Of a DNA stretch of 64,000 nt, positions 9,348 through 17,426 are shown one piece after another; within the stretch, counting starts at the first letter, position 1, and the number at the start of each line of letters is the position of its first letter. Under the pieces are notes generated by a model. That model was not told the DNA's origin. It worked only from the letters and a program-made list of their open reading frames with translations, and ran no database searches. This DNA is from Corallococcus sp. AS-1-6 (GTDB lineage: Bacteria > Myxococcota > Myxococcia > Myxococcales > Myxococcaceae), in the NCBI RefSeq assembly GCF_020037015.1, contig NZ_JAIQDE010000020.1, positions 1 to 64,000 of the forward strand. The letters run 5' to 3'. A program made the translations under genes and the position numbers.

Positions 9348-10808
9348 TCAGGACAGGACGCCCGGGTCTCCGTGGCGCGACTTGAGCAGCCGCTCCAGCC
9401 GCTCCGGCTCCATGCGCACCACGAAGGTCTTCTCCCGGGCATAGGTCACCTGCCCGGGGGCCGCACCCTTCTGCTTGCGCACGAACTTCACCGGCATGTA
9501 GCTGACCTCGCCGCGCGGTTCGCCCTTGGCGCCCGAGTGGTGCAGCGCGAGGTGCGCCGCGTCCAGCAGCACCTCCTGCGCCACCTCCGCGTTCTTCTCC
9601 AGCGGCACCACCACGTGGCTGCCCGGCAGGCCGCGCGCGTGCAGCCACAGGTGCCACGGGCGGGCCACCTTGAAGGTGAGCTGGTCGTTGTCCTCCGAGC
9701 CGCGCCCCACCCAGATGCGCGCGCCGCCGTGGCCCACGTACTCCTTGAAGGGGAGGCCCCCCTTCGGGCCCTCCTCCCCCTGGGTCACCTGGAGCACCTC
9801 CGCCTGCGCGAGCAGCGCGGCGTCATCCATGGCCTCAATCTGCGTGAGCGCCGTCCGCGCGTGGGCGACCTCTCGCGCCAACTCCGCCTCGCGGTGGCGG
9901 GCCTGCTCCACGCCGCGCAGGAGCCGCCGGTACTGGTGGAAGTGCCAGTCCGCCTCCTCCTTCGGGGTGCGCTTCGGGTCCAGCTTCACCTGGACCTCCT
10001 CCACGCCCGTCTCCGTATAGGCGGTGAGCGTCACCTGGGACGCGCCGCGCTTGAGCCGGTGCAGGTTCTGCGCGAGCAGCTCGCCCACCTCGCGGTGCTT
10101 CTCCGCCTCCGGGCCGCGCTGGGCCTCCGCGCGCACCTTCTCCAGCGTGCGCGAGGAGCGCTTCAGCCGCGCCCGGTATGGCTGCGCGAGCCGGCGGCGG
10201 ATGGCGTCCGCGCGGCTGGTGCGGTCCTTCTGTCCGAGCACCCGCTCGGCGGCCTGCAGCCTGGGCAGCGCGTCGCCTTCCCTCGGCTCCAGCCGCGAGG
10301 GCTGCGCGCGGCCCTTCGCCAGCGCCTCCGCGGAGACGGGCTCCGGGGGCGACCACTGCGCTCCGGGATAGAGGTTGCGCCTGGGGCCTAAGCCCTCACC
10401 GGAGAGCATCAGGACGCGGTGGTTGTCGCTGAGGAGCAGCAGGCCTCCGGGCGCGCCCACCTCCAGCACCAACCGGCGGCGCACGTCCTCGCGCTCGAAC
10501 TCCAGGACGATGGCGCGGCTCTCCTCCAGATAGCGCGCGGCCTGAAGCTTGAAGCCGGTGAGCTCCTGGCGCAGCCAGCGCTGGAAGGGGGCGGGCTCGC
10601 CCGGCGTGGGGAAGCGCTCCTCCGCGACGGACAGGCGCGACAGCTCGCCTTCGGCGCAGAGACACAGCACGACCGATCTGCCGGGGACGCGCAGCTCCAG
10701 GTAGGCCAGGCGGGGCAGCGGGCACCACGCCTTCTGGGCCACCGCGCCCACCAGCCGGGCCGCGGCCTCCGCCACGACCTCCTCGAACTCCACCGGACGC
10801 AGCGACAT
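9348..10808 (-). CDS. rqcH: NFACT family protein, RqcH-like ribosome quality control factor
   Basis: A 486-residue protein with the NFACT-N region (1-150), a long charged helical segment (about 210-340, a coiled coil) and an NFACT-R domain from about 360 (LTFKVARPWHLWLHARGLPGSHVVVP), the signature of RqcH/NEMF/FbpA. In Bacillus RqcH binds split 50S subunits with stalled peptidyl-tRNA and adds Ala tails. The N-terminal domain is shorter than in many Gram-positive RqcH proteins (usually 550-580 residues), so middle helix-hairpin elements may be reduced. The symbol reflects the family rather than demonstrated activity. Confidence 0.82.
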   Translation of the reverse strand: MSLRPVEFEEVVAEAAARLVGAVAQKAWCPLPRLAYLELRVPGRSVVLCLCAEGELSRLSVAEERFPTPGEPAPFQRWLRQELTGFKLQAARYLEESRAIVLEFEREDVRRRLVLEVGAPGGLLLLSDNHRVLMLSGEGLGPRRNLYPGAQWSPPEPVSAEALAKGRAQPSRLEPREGDALPRLQAAERVLGQKDRTSRADAIRRRLAQPYRARLKRSSRTLEKVRAEAQRGPEAEKHREVGELLAQNLHRLKRGASQVTLTAYTETGVEEVQVKLDPKRTPKEEADWHFHQYRRLLRGVEQARHREAELAREVAHARTALTQIEAMDDAALLAQAEVLQVTQGEEGPKGGLPFKEYVGHGGARIWVGRGSEDNDQLTFKVARPWHLWLHARGLPGSHVVVPLEKNAEVAQEVLLDAAHLALHHSGAKGEPRGEVSYMPVKFVRKQKGAAPGQVTYAREKTFVVRMEPERLERLLKSRHGDPGVLS

Positions 10809-10859
10809 GGCCCCTCCCGGGCGGACACGGAGGGGGACTTCAAACCCCTGGCCCGCAAA

Positions 10860-10893
10860 AGAAAAACGGCCCGGCGGGTTTCGCCGAGCCGTT
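10860..10893 (-). terminator. Rho-independent terminator after the histone-like gene
   Basis: A stem of about 12 bp (AACGGCCCGGCG with CGCCGAGCCGTT, one mismatch). On the minus strand it is followed by TTTTTCTTTT. It lies 40 bases past the stop at 10933. Confidence 0.85.
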
Positions 10894-10932
10894 CACCGGA
10901 CGTCAACCGACGTCCGAAATGACGCCGTTACT

Positions 10933-11136
10933 TCAGGCTTCCGGGGTCGCCGGGGCCGCAGCGGCCTTGCTGGCGCTCTTGCGGGTCGTCTTGCGGGCGG
11001 ACTTCTTCGCGGCGGCCTTCTTCGCCGGGGCCTTCTTGGCCGTACCGCGCTTGGCGGCAGGGGCCTTGCGGGCGGTCTTCTTCGTCGCGGTCTTCTTCGA
11101 CGCGGCCTTCTTCGCGGTCTTCTTCTTCGCGGCCAT
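10933..11136 (-). CDS. Histone H1-like Lys/Ala-rich DNA-binding protein
   Basis: A 67-residue product, almost entirely AKK/KKTA repeats resembling eukaryotic H1 tails, with a short Ala/Pro-rich end (AAAAPATPEA). Such proteins neutralise DNA and act in nucleoid packing; myxobacteria commonly encode them. The ATG at 11136 follows an ideal GGAGG eight bases away, so a longer open frame upstream is not used. It has its own promoter and terminator, consistent with strong monocistronic expression. Confidence 0.88.
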   Translation of the reverse strand: MAAKKKTAKKAASKKTATKKTARKAPAAKRGTAKKAPAKKAAAKKSARKTTRKSASKAAAAPATPEA

Positions 11137-11483
11137 CGGAATCCTCCGTTCAGTGTTGAGGCCCGCGAGGACGCGAGCCCTGCACCCACTTCGAACTGAA
11201 CGTGAGTGCTTGAAATGAATGGTACGGGCGACATGCCAGTGTGTCAACGCATGGTGATGTATTGCAGTGCGCGGCGAGGCCGATTTTTGGCCTCCGGGCG
11301 CTTCGAACCGTTGGTGGCGGTCATTTCGGGGGTCCGGCGCGTCGCGTGCGGGGCCGAATTTCCGGCTCCGGACGCATTTCGAGGGTCCGCGCTACAGGTC
11401 TGGGTGTCCGCTGCCGTGCATCTGGCGCGCGCGCATCGCGTCGCTTCCCGTCGTGGAGGCGGCGGCCTACGGTGCCCGCCCGC
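11137..11483. other. Intergenic region between divergent genes
   Basis: A 347-bp region without a gene. The half near 11137 holds the promoter and about 80-nt leader of the histone-like gene. The other half (about 11270-11483) is GC-rich and must contain the promoter of the beta-glucosidase gene, but I see no convincing -35/-10 pair there. Confidence 0.6.
11219..11247 (-). promoter_or_regulatory. Strong sigma-70 promoter of the histone-like gene
   Basis: On the minus strand a perfect TTGACA (11242-11247) is followed after 17 bases by TACCAT (11219-11224), giving a leader of about 75 nt before the ATG at 11136. Confidence 0.75.
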
Positions 11484-12800
11484 ATGAGCTCCGCCGCGCT
11501 GACCTTCCCCGCGTCCTTCACCTTTGGCGTCGCCACGTCCGCGTACCAGGTGGAGGGCGGCATCGAGAACGACTGGGCCCAGTGGGAGCGGCAGGGGAAG
11601 TTGAAGGAGCCCCACGCAAGGTGCGGCATCGCGGTGGACCACTGGCGGCGCTACGCGGAGGACTACGCCCTGGCGAAGGCGGTGGGGGCCACGGCGTTCC
11701 GGCTGTCGCTGGAGTGGGCGCGCATCGAGCCCGAGCGCGGCCGGTTCGATGGCGCGGCGCTGGAGGGCTACCGCGAGCGGCTGCTCCAGATGCGCGCGAT
11801 GGGCCTGCGGCCCGTGGTGACGCTCCATCACTTCACCCACCCCACGTGGTTCCACGCGTCCACGCCCTGGCACCTTCCGGAGAGCCTGGAGGCCTTCCGC
11901 CAGTACGTGCGCCGGTGCGCGCCCCTGTTGGAGGGGCTGGACGCGCTCGTCATCTCCTTCAACGAACCGATGGTCCTCTTGTTGGGCGGCTACCTCCAGG
12001 GGCTGATGCCGCCGGGCATCGCGGACGGGGCGAAGACGATGGCCGCGCTCGGCAACATGGTGCGCGCGCACGTCATCGCGCGGGAGGAGCTGGGCCAGCG
12101 CCTGGGCCGGGTGGAGCTGGGCATCTCCCAGAACATGCTCGCGTTCGCGCCGGACCGCTGGTGGCATCCCCTGGACCGCTCGCTGGTGCGGCTGGCGGCG
12201 CCCGCCTACAACCACGCGTTCCACGAGGCGCTGTCCTCCGGCCACCTGCGCGTGTTCATGCCGGGCGTGGCGTCCACGGACGTGCGCATCGAGGGGGCGC
12301 GCGACTCCGTGGAGTTCGTGGGCGTCAACTACTACACGCGCGCGCACCTGCGCTTCATGCCGCGCCCACCCTTCATCGACTTCAAGTACCGCGACCCGGA
12401 CGGGCGCGGGCTCACCGACATCGGGTGGGAGCAGCGGCCCGAGGGCTTCCTCCAGCTCCTCCAGGAGGTGAAGCGCTACGGCAAGCCGGTGTGGGTTACC
12501 GAGAACGGCATCGACGACCGCCAGGGCACGGTGCGGCCGGAGTACCTGCACGCGCACCTGCGTCAGGTGCTGGCCGCGCGCGAGGCGGGCGTGGACGTGC
12601 AGGGCTACCTTTATTGGAGCCTGCTGGACAACTTCGAGTGGCTGGAGGGTTGGGGCCCGCGCTTCGGCCTCTACCACGTGGACTTCGACACGCTGGAGCG
12701 CCGCCCCACCCCGGCCTGCGACTACTTCCGCGCGGTGGCCACCGGGCGCGTGCTGGTGCCGCCGGGCCCTGGCGCCGCTCAGCCCAGCGCCGCGCGGTAG
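11484..12800 (+). CDS. Beta-glucosidase, glycoside hydrolase family 1
   Basis: A 438-residue (beta/alpha)8-barrel retaining glycosidase. FTFGVATSAYQVEG is the GH1 N-terminal signature. The acid/base Glu161 lies in FNEP and the nucleophile Glu340 in VTENGI; YWSLLDNFEWLEGW is the substrate-binding C-terminal motif. The ATG at 11484 opens directly with the family N-terminus, with no signal peptide, so the enzyme is cytoplasmic. The frame is open for another 240 bases upstream but without family sequence. The 3' end overlaps the convergent dihydrouridine synthase gene by 22 bp. Confidence 0.93.
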   Translation: MSSAALTFPASFTFGVATSAYQVEGGIENDWAQWERQGKLKEPHARCGIAVDHWRRYAEDYALAKAVGATAFRLSLEWARIEPERGRFDGAALEGYRERLLQMRAMGLRPVVTLHHFTHPTWFHASTPWHLPESLEAFRQYVRRCAPLLEGLDALVISFNEPMVLLLGGYLQGLMPPGIADGAKTMAALGNMVRAHVIAREELGQRLGRVELGISQNMLAFAPDRWWHPLDRSLVRLAAPAYNHAFHEALSSGHLRVFMPGVASTDVRIEGARDSVEFVGVNYYTRAHLRFMPRPPFIDFKYRDPDGRGLTDIGWEQRPEGFLQLLQEVKRYGKPVWVTENGIDDRQGTVRPEYLHAHLRQVLAAREAGVDVQGYLYWSLLDNFEWLEGWGPRFGLYHVDFDTLERRPTPACDYFRAVATGRVLVPPGPGAAQPSAAR

Positions 12801-13792
12801 TCCACCTCCGGCTCCTCCAGGGGGGCCGTGGGGTCCGTGTCCGCGCCCGCGAAGAAGCGGCGCACGCTGTCCTCCACCGCCTCCGGCGAGTCCAGCCCGT
12901 TCACCTCCGAGCGGAAGTGCGCCGCGCCCTTGAGGCCATGGGCGTACCAGGCCAGGTGGCGGCGGAAGGAGCGCACCGCCCCCAAGGCGTCCCCGACGAA
13001 CTCCGCGTGGGCGCGGGCGTGCTCCAGCACCAGCTCGCAGCGCTCCTCCGGCGTGGCGGGCGGGCCGCCCTGGAGCTCACGGAAGAGCCACGGGTTGCCC
13101 AGGGCGCCCCGGCCAATCATCACGAAGTCGCAGCCGGTGCTGTCCAGCATGCGGTGGGCGTCCGCCACCGTCTTCACGTCCCCGTTGCCCATGATGGGCA
13201 GCTCCGGGAAGTGGCGCTTCAGGTCCGCGATGTGGGCCCAGTTCGCCTGCCCCGAGTAGCCCTGCTCGCGCGTGCGCGGGTGCAGCGCGAGCCCCGCGCA
13301 CCCGGCCTCCTGCAGCGACTCCGCCACCTTCAGGTAGTTGAGCGTGCGCGCGTCCCAGCCCGAGCGGATTTTGCAGGTGACGGGCAGGCCGGTGGCCTCG
13401 CGGATGGCGCGGACGATGGCGGCGGCGCGGGGCACGTCGCACAAGAGGCCGCTGCCGGCGCCGTTGCGCACCACCTTCTTCACCGGGCAGCCCATGTTGA
13501 TGTCGATGACCTGCGCGCCCGCGGCCTTGCCCACCTGCGCGGCCTGGGCCATGGCCTCCGGCTCGCCGCCGAAAATCTGGAGCGAGTAGGGTTTCTCCAC
13601 GGCCGGGTCGTACCGCAGGTACTTGAGGGTGCGCTGGTTCTGGCGCATCAGCCCCTGGGCGCTGACCAGCTCCGTGGGGCAGAGGGCCGCGCCCAGGCGG
13701 AAGGCGATGACGCGGAAGGGACGCTCGCTCACGCCGGCCATGGGCGCGAGGATGTAGGGGTTGGGGAGCGTGTAGGGACCCAGCTTCAGCAT
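12779..13792 (-). CDS. dusB: tRNA-dihydrouridine synthase
   Basis: A 337-residue flavoenzyme that reduces uridines in the tRNA D-loop. It has LAPMAGVSERPFR, the FMN-binding GCPVKKVVRNGAGSGLL with the catalytic Cys, LHPRTREQGYSG, PIMGNGDVKT and MIGRGALGNPW. The pattern is DusB-like. Start is ATG at 13792, since the upstream open frame is not family sequence. The last residues overlap the convergent beta-glucosidase gene. Confidence 0.93.
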   Translation of the reverse strand: MLKLGPYTLPNPYILAPMAGVSERPFRVIAFRLGAALCPTELVSAQGLMRQNQRTLKYLRYDPAVEKPYSLQIFGGEPEAMAQAAQVGKAAGAQVIDINMGCPVKKVVRNGAGSGLLCDVPRAAAIVRAIREATGLPVTCKIRSGWDARTLNYLKVAESLQEAGCAGLALHPRTREQGYSGQANWAHIADLKRHFPELPIMGNGDVKTVADAHRMLDSTGCDFVMIGRGALGNPWLFRELQGGPPATPEERCELVLEHARAHAEFVGDALGAVRSFRRHLAWYAHGLKGAAHFRSEVNGLDSPEAVEDSVRRFFAGADTDPTAPLEEPEVDYRAALG

Positions 13793-13889
13793 GGCGTGAG
13801 GACACCCTATACCTGGAAGGCGAGCAGAAGCGCGCGGGCCATGAGAACGACCCTGCGCGAGTGGGGGCCAACGATTAAGGTCCCCCTCC

Positions 13890-15317
13890 ATGTTCCGTTT
13901 TCGGCTCGGGAGCGTCCCCGTCCACGTCCACACGAGTCACCTGCTCTTCTCCGCGGTGTTCGCCTACCAGTCCCTGCCCCTGCCGGGGCGGCACTCGGGT
14001 GCCGGGTGGCTGGGGGACCAGTTGGCCGACGCCGCGGCGCCCGGACACATGGGCGCGGTGGCGACCTACGTGCTGGCCTGGATGTTCATCGTCTTCGTGT
14101 CCGTGCTCGTCCATGAGCTGGGGCACGCGGTGGCCTTCCGCTTCTTTGGATACCGGCCGAGCGTGGAGCTGGTGTTCATGGGCGGCGTGACGCGGCCCAA
14201 CGCGGACGCGCCCCTGCCCTGGCACAAGGAGGTGGTGAGCAGCTTCGCGGGGCCGCTGGCGGGCCTGGCGCTGGGCGTCCTGTGCTGGGCGGTGCTGATG
14301 CAGGTGCGGGGCCGCTCGGAGATGGCGGACTTCTTCCTGAGCAACTTCTTCTTCGCCAACATGGTGTGGGCGGTGCTGAACCTGCTGCCGGTGCCGCCCC
14401 TGGACGGCGGGCACATCAGCACGGCGCTGGCGACGCGGATGTTCGGGCGGCGGGGCTTCATCGTGTCGCACGTGCTGGCGCTGGGCCTGTGCGTGGGGCT
14501 GGTGCTGCTCAGCATCAAGAGCGGGGCCCTCATCATGGGCGTCCTCTTCGCCATGTTCGGCTTCCAGTCGTTCCGCGTGCTGTCGGACATGATGCGCGCG
14601 CGCAACGAGGCGAAGGAGGAGGAGGGCCCCAGCGCCCAGGCCCTGCGCGAGGCGCAGCAGGCGCTGCGCGAGGACCGGCTGGACGACGCGTGGCGGCAGG
14701 GCAACCGGGTGCTGGAGACGGAGGGGCTGTCCCCGAACCTCACCAGCCGGACCCATTACCTGCTGGGCTGGGTGGCGCTGAAGCAGGGCCACGGGCGGCC
14801 CGCGCTGGACCACTTCTCCCAGGTGCAGGGCCAGCCGGTGGAGATGCACGCGGTGGCGGCGGCGTTCTCCCTGGTGGGGGATGACGCCCGGGCGGTGGGC
14901 TACTGGAAGCAGGCGTGGGGCGAGTCGCAGGACCGCACCGTGATGCACGAGTACGCGGGCGCGCTCATCCGGCTGGGCCAGGTGAACGAGGCGCTGCGGC
15001 TGCCCGGCGTGGACGCGGCGTCCGCGTTCCGGTGCGCGGAGCGGGCGCTGTTCATCCGGGGCGCCTACTCGGAGGCCGCGGCGGTGAGCGAGGCGGCGCT
15101 CCGCCACGTGCCGGACCCGGGCATCGCGTACGACGCGGCCTGCGCCTTCGCGCGCGCGGGCAACGTGGCGGACGCGGTGCGGCTGCTCCAGCGGGCCGAA
15201 GGGCTGGGCTTCCGGGACGCGGCCTACGCCGCCTCCGACGAGGACCTGGCGCACCTGCATGGGCACCCCGCCTTCGAGGAGTGGCTGGCGAGGATGCGGC
15301 CGGCCGCCTCATCCTGA
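13890..15317 (+). CDS. Site-2 protease (M50) with C-terminal TPR-like repeats
   Basis: A 475-residue membrane protein. Residues 1-220 form an M50 intramembrane zinc protease: HELGH (His75, Glu76, His79) in the first core helix, and LPVPPLDGGH with Asp172 as third ligand. Residues about 240-470 are a helical TPR-like region (repeated Ala-rich helix pairs such as EALRLPGVDAASAFRCAERAL), probably cytoplasmic. The ECF sigma gene starts 116 bp downstream, and site-2 proteases often cleave membrane anti-sigma factors, so the protease may act on the product at 16015-16797. That link is inferred from position only. Confidence 0.87.
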   Translation: MFRFRLGSVPVHVHTSHLLFSAVFAYQSLPLPGRHSGAGWLGDQLADAAAPGHMGAVATYVLAWMFIVFVSVLVHELGHAVAFRFFGYRPSVELVFMGGVTRPNADAPLPWHKEVVSSFAGPLAGLALGVLCWAVLMQVRGRSEMADFFLSNFFFANMVWAVLNLLPVPPLDGGHISTALATRMFGRRGFIVSHVLALGLCVGLVLLSIKSGALIMGVLFAMFGFQSFRVLSDMMRARNEAKEEEGPSAQALREAQQALREDRLDDAWRQGNRVLETEGLSPNLTSRTHYLLGWVALKQGHGRPALDHFSQVQGQPVEMHAVAAAFSLVGDDARAVGYWKQAWGESQDRTVMHEYAGALIRLGQVNEALRLPGVDAASAFRCAERALFIRGAYSEAAAVSEAALRHVPDPGIAYDAACAFARAGNVADAVRLLQRAEGLGFRDAAYAASDEDLAHLHGHPAFEEWLARMRPAASS

Positions 15318-15433
15318 CGGGAGGCGACTTTCTCCCGCCCGGCGCCCTCGGGGGCCGTAGAGTCCGCGTCCGTCCCGTGAGCCCTTCGTCCCCTCCCTTG
15401 AAACCTGGCGCCGCGCCCGTGCGTACCGGAGAC

Positions 15434-16018
15434 ATGCCGACGTCTCCGGGCGCTTCCGGGGGGGCCTCCGGCGACTCGGACGAGGTGTTGATGGAGCGGT
15501 TCTGCCAGGGCGACGCGCAGGCGTTCGACGCGCTCTTCCAGCGCTACGCGCGCCCCGTGCAGGGCTACCTGGCGCGCCTCACCGGCAGCCCCGCCACCGC
15601 CGAGGACCTGGCCCAGCTCACCTTCCTGTCCCTGGTGCGCGCGCGGGGCCGCTATCAGGCCGGCTCGCGCGTCCGGCCCTGGCTGTACGCCATCGCCACC
15701 AACGCCGCGCGGGACCACGCTCGCCGCCACCGCCGCCCGGAGGACCTCACGCCGGAGGGGGAGCTGCCCCTCACCGCCGTGGCGGACACGCCGGAGCCGC
15801 GCGACGCGGGCCTGGAGCGCGCGGTGCAACGCGCCCTGGCGCAGCTCCCCGAAGGCCAGCGGCTGCCCATCCTCATGCACCGCTTCGAGGGCATGGGCTT
15901 CGCTGAAATCGCCGAGGCCCTGGGCCTCACCGAGAGCGCGGTGAAGGTCCGCGCCCACCGGGGCTACGCGCGCCTGCGCGAGCTGCTCGCGCCCCTTCAG
16001 CAGGAGACCTCCCGATGA
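15434..16018 (+). CDS. ECF-type RNA polymerase sigma factor
   Basis: A 194-residue sigma-70 of the extracytoplasmic-function group. Region 2 (about 20-90) has FDALFQRYARPVQGYLARL and TAEDLAQLTFLSL; region 4 (about 135-185) has LPEGQRLPILMHRFEGMGFAEIAEALGLTESAVKVRAHRGYARLRE with a helix-turn-helix. The ATG at 15434 follows a weak GGAGA. Its stop overlaps the start of the anti-sigma gene (ATGA), indicating translational coupling. Confidence 0.93.
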   Translation: MPTSPGASGGASGDSDEVLMERFCQGDAQAFDALFQRYARPVQGYLARLTGSPATAEDLAQLTFLSLVRARGRYQAGSRVRPWLYAIATNAARDHARRHRRPEDLTPEGELPLTAVADTPEPRDAGLERAVQRALAQLPEGQRLPILMHRFEGMGFAEIAEALGLTESAVKVRAHRGYARLRELLAPLQQETSR

Positions 16019-16797
16019 CGCCCGAGTGCGAACGCGTCCTGGACCGGATGGACGGCCCGCTGCCGCCGGACCTGGCGTCACACGCGGCCGGGTGCGCGGA
16101 CTGCCGGGCCCTGCTGGAGGGCTTCCAGGTGCTGGCGCCTCCCGCCTCCCCTCCCCCCGCCGTGCCCATCGACGAGGCCCGGCTCGAACAGACGCGGCGC
16201 CAGTCGCTGACGGAGCTGGCGGCGCACCCGCGGCCCACGCCGTGGTGGAGGGAGGTGGCGGTGCTGCTCGCCACCTATCTGGGCATGGGCGTGGTGGGGC
16301 TGCTGTGGGTGGGCCGGAACGGGATGCTGCTCAACAGCGCGTCGCCGCTGGCGGTGGCGCTCGTGGCGCTGCTCATCGTCGTGAGCGTGGGCGGCGGAGC
16401 GATGGTGGCCCTGGCGCCGGGGCAGCGCGCGTGGCCCTTCACGCTCGTGGCCGTGGGCGCGCTCGCCGTGGCGCTGGCGCAGTTGAGCGGGCGCTCGGGC
16501 GTCCAGGTGCGGCCGTTCCTCGCGGGCACCCTGGGGTGCCTGGGCGCGGAGGTGATGCTGTCGGTGGTGCCGCTGGCCCTGGCGCTCGTCCTCCTGTGCC
16601 GCTCCGCCTTCCAGCCGGTGCGGGCGCTGGCGGCGGGGCTGTCCTCCGCGGGGGTGAGCCTGCTGGTCCTTCACGTGCACTGCCCGGACGGCAGCGCGGG
16701 CCACCTGATGCTGGGGCACGTGCTGCCGTGGTTCGCGCTGGCGGGCGTGGCGGTGTTCATCCGCTCGCGCCTGCCGTCCCGCTCGTTCGCGCCCTGA
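16015..16797 (+). CDS. Membrane anti-sigma factor (zinc-finger, NrsF/DUF1109-like)
   Basis: A 260-residue protein. Residues 20-35 hold a HxxxCxxC motif (SHAAGCADCRALL) typical of zinc-binding anti-sigma domains. From about 82 on there are six hydrophobic segments, and the last loop carries HVHCPDGSAGHLMLGH, a Cys/His cluster reminiscent of DUF1109/NrsF anti-sigma proteins. It presumably holds the coupled ECF sigma factor at the membrane. Cys/His residues suggest release by metals or oxidants, but the signal is unknown. Confidence 0.8.
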   Translation: MTPECERVLDRMDGPLPPDLASHAAGCADCRALLEGFQVLAPPASPPPAVPIDEARLEQTRRQSLTELAAHPRPTPWWREVAVLLATYLGMGVVGLLWVGRNGMLLNSASPLAVALVALLIVVSVGGGAMVALAPGQRAWPFTLVAVGALAVALAQLSGRSGVQVRPFLAGTLGCLGAEVMLSVVPLALALVLLCRSAFQPVRALAAGLSSAGVSLLVLHVHCPDGSAGHLMLGHVLPWFALAGVAVFIRSRLPSRSFAP

Positions 16798-16808
16798 GCG
16801 CGGGCGCC

Positions 16809-17249
16809 CTACTGGAGCCGCGACAGCGCTTCCTGGGGGAAGGCCCGCGCGTCCACCTTGGCGTGCCACTCCTTGATGCGGCCGTCCGGCCCGATGACGA
16901 CGCCCACCCGGCGCGCGTTGGGGGCCGAGGCGTCATCCGCGGCCCCATAGGCCAGCCCCACCTTGCGATCCACGTCGCAGAGCAGCGGGAAGTTGAAGCC
17001 GAACTTCTGGGAGAAGGCCTGGTTCTCCTCCGGCGTGTCGAAGCTGATGCCCAGGATGGCGGTGCCCTTCGCCTCGTACTGGGTCTTGTGATCGCGGAAG
17101 GAGCAGCCCTCCGCGGTGCATCCCGGGGTGTCCGCCTTCGGGTAGAACCAGAGCACCACGTTCTTGCCCCGGTAGTCCGACAGCCGGTGCGTCTTCCCCG
17201 TCGAGTCCTGCACGGTGAACTCCGGGGCCACGTCTCCCTGCTTGAGCAT
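16809..17249 (-). CDS. bcp: Thioredoxin-dependent peroxiredoxin, Bcp/PrxQ type
   Basis: A 146-residue cytosolic peroxiredoxin. Peroxidatic Cys44 and resolving Cys49 sit in TPGCTAEGCSFRD, the PrxQ arrangement. It reduces hydroperoxides using thioredoxin. The ATG at 17249 follows an AAGGAGG site; a second ATG six codons upstream overlaps that site and is unlikely. Gene is divergent from the chloride channel gene. Confidence 0.94.
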   Translation of the reverse strand: MLKQGDVAPEFTVQDSTGKTHRLSDYRGKNVVLWFYPKADTPGCTAEGCSFRDHKTQYEAKGTAILGISFDTPEENQAFSQKFGFNFPLLCDVDRKVGLAYGAADDASAPNARRVGVVIGPDGRIKEWHAKVDARAFPQEALSRLQ

Positions 17250-17426
17250 GTGCGATGCCTCCTTCATGGGGTGGAAACCGGGGGCGTCGTAGCACGCTCC
17301 GGGGGCAGGGGGCCGGGCACCGCTCGGGTGATGTGTGGAGTGGAGTGCAGGCGGACGGCGCCGGGGCGAGGGCGTCATCAAGATGCTTGAAACACACCGG
17401 GCTCCTCCGTTTAGTAGGTGCACCAA

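Noticed and set aside
11267-14116. A 949-codon open frame across the beta-glucosidase and dihydrouridine synthase genes
   Set aside because: It spans two recognised genes on both strands and is rich in Gly/Ala/Arg only.
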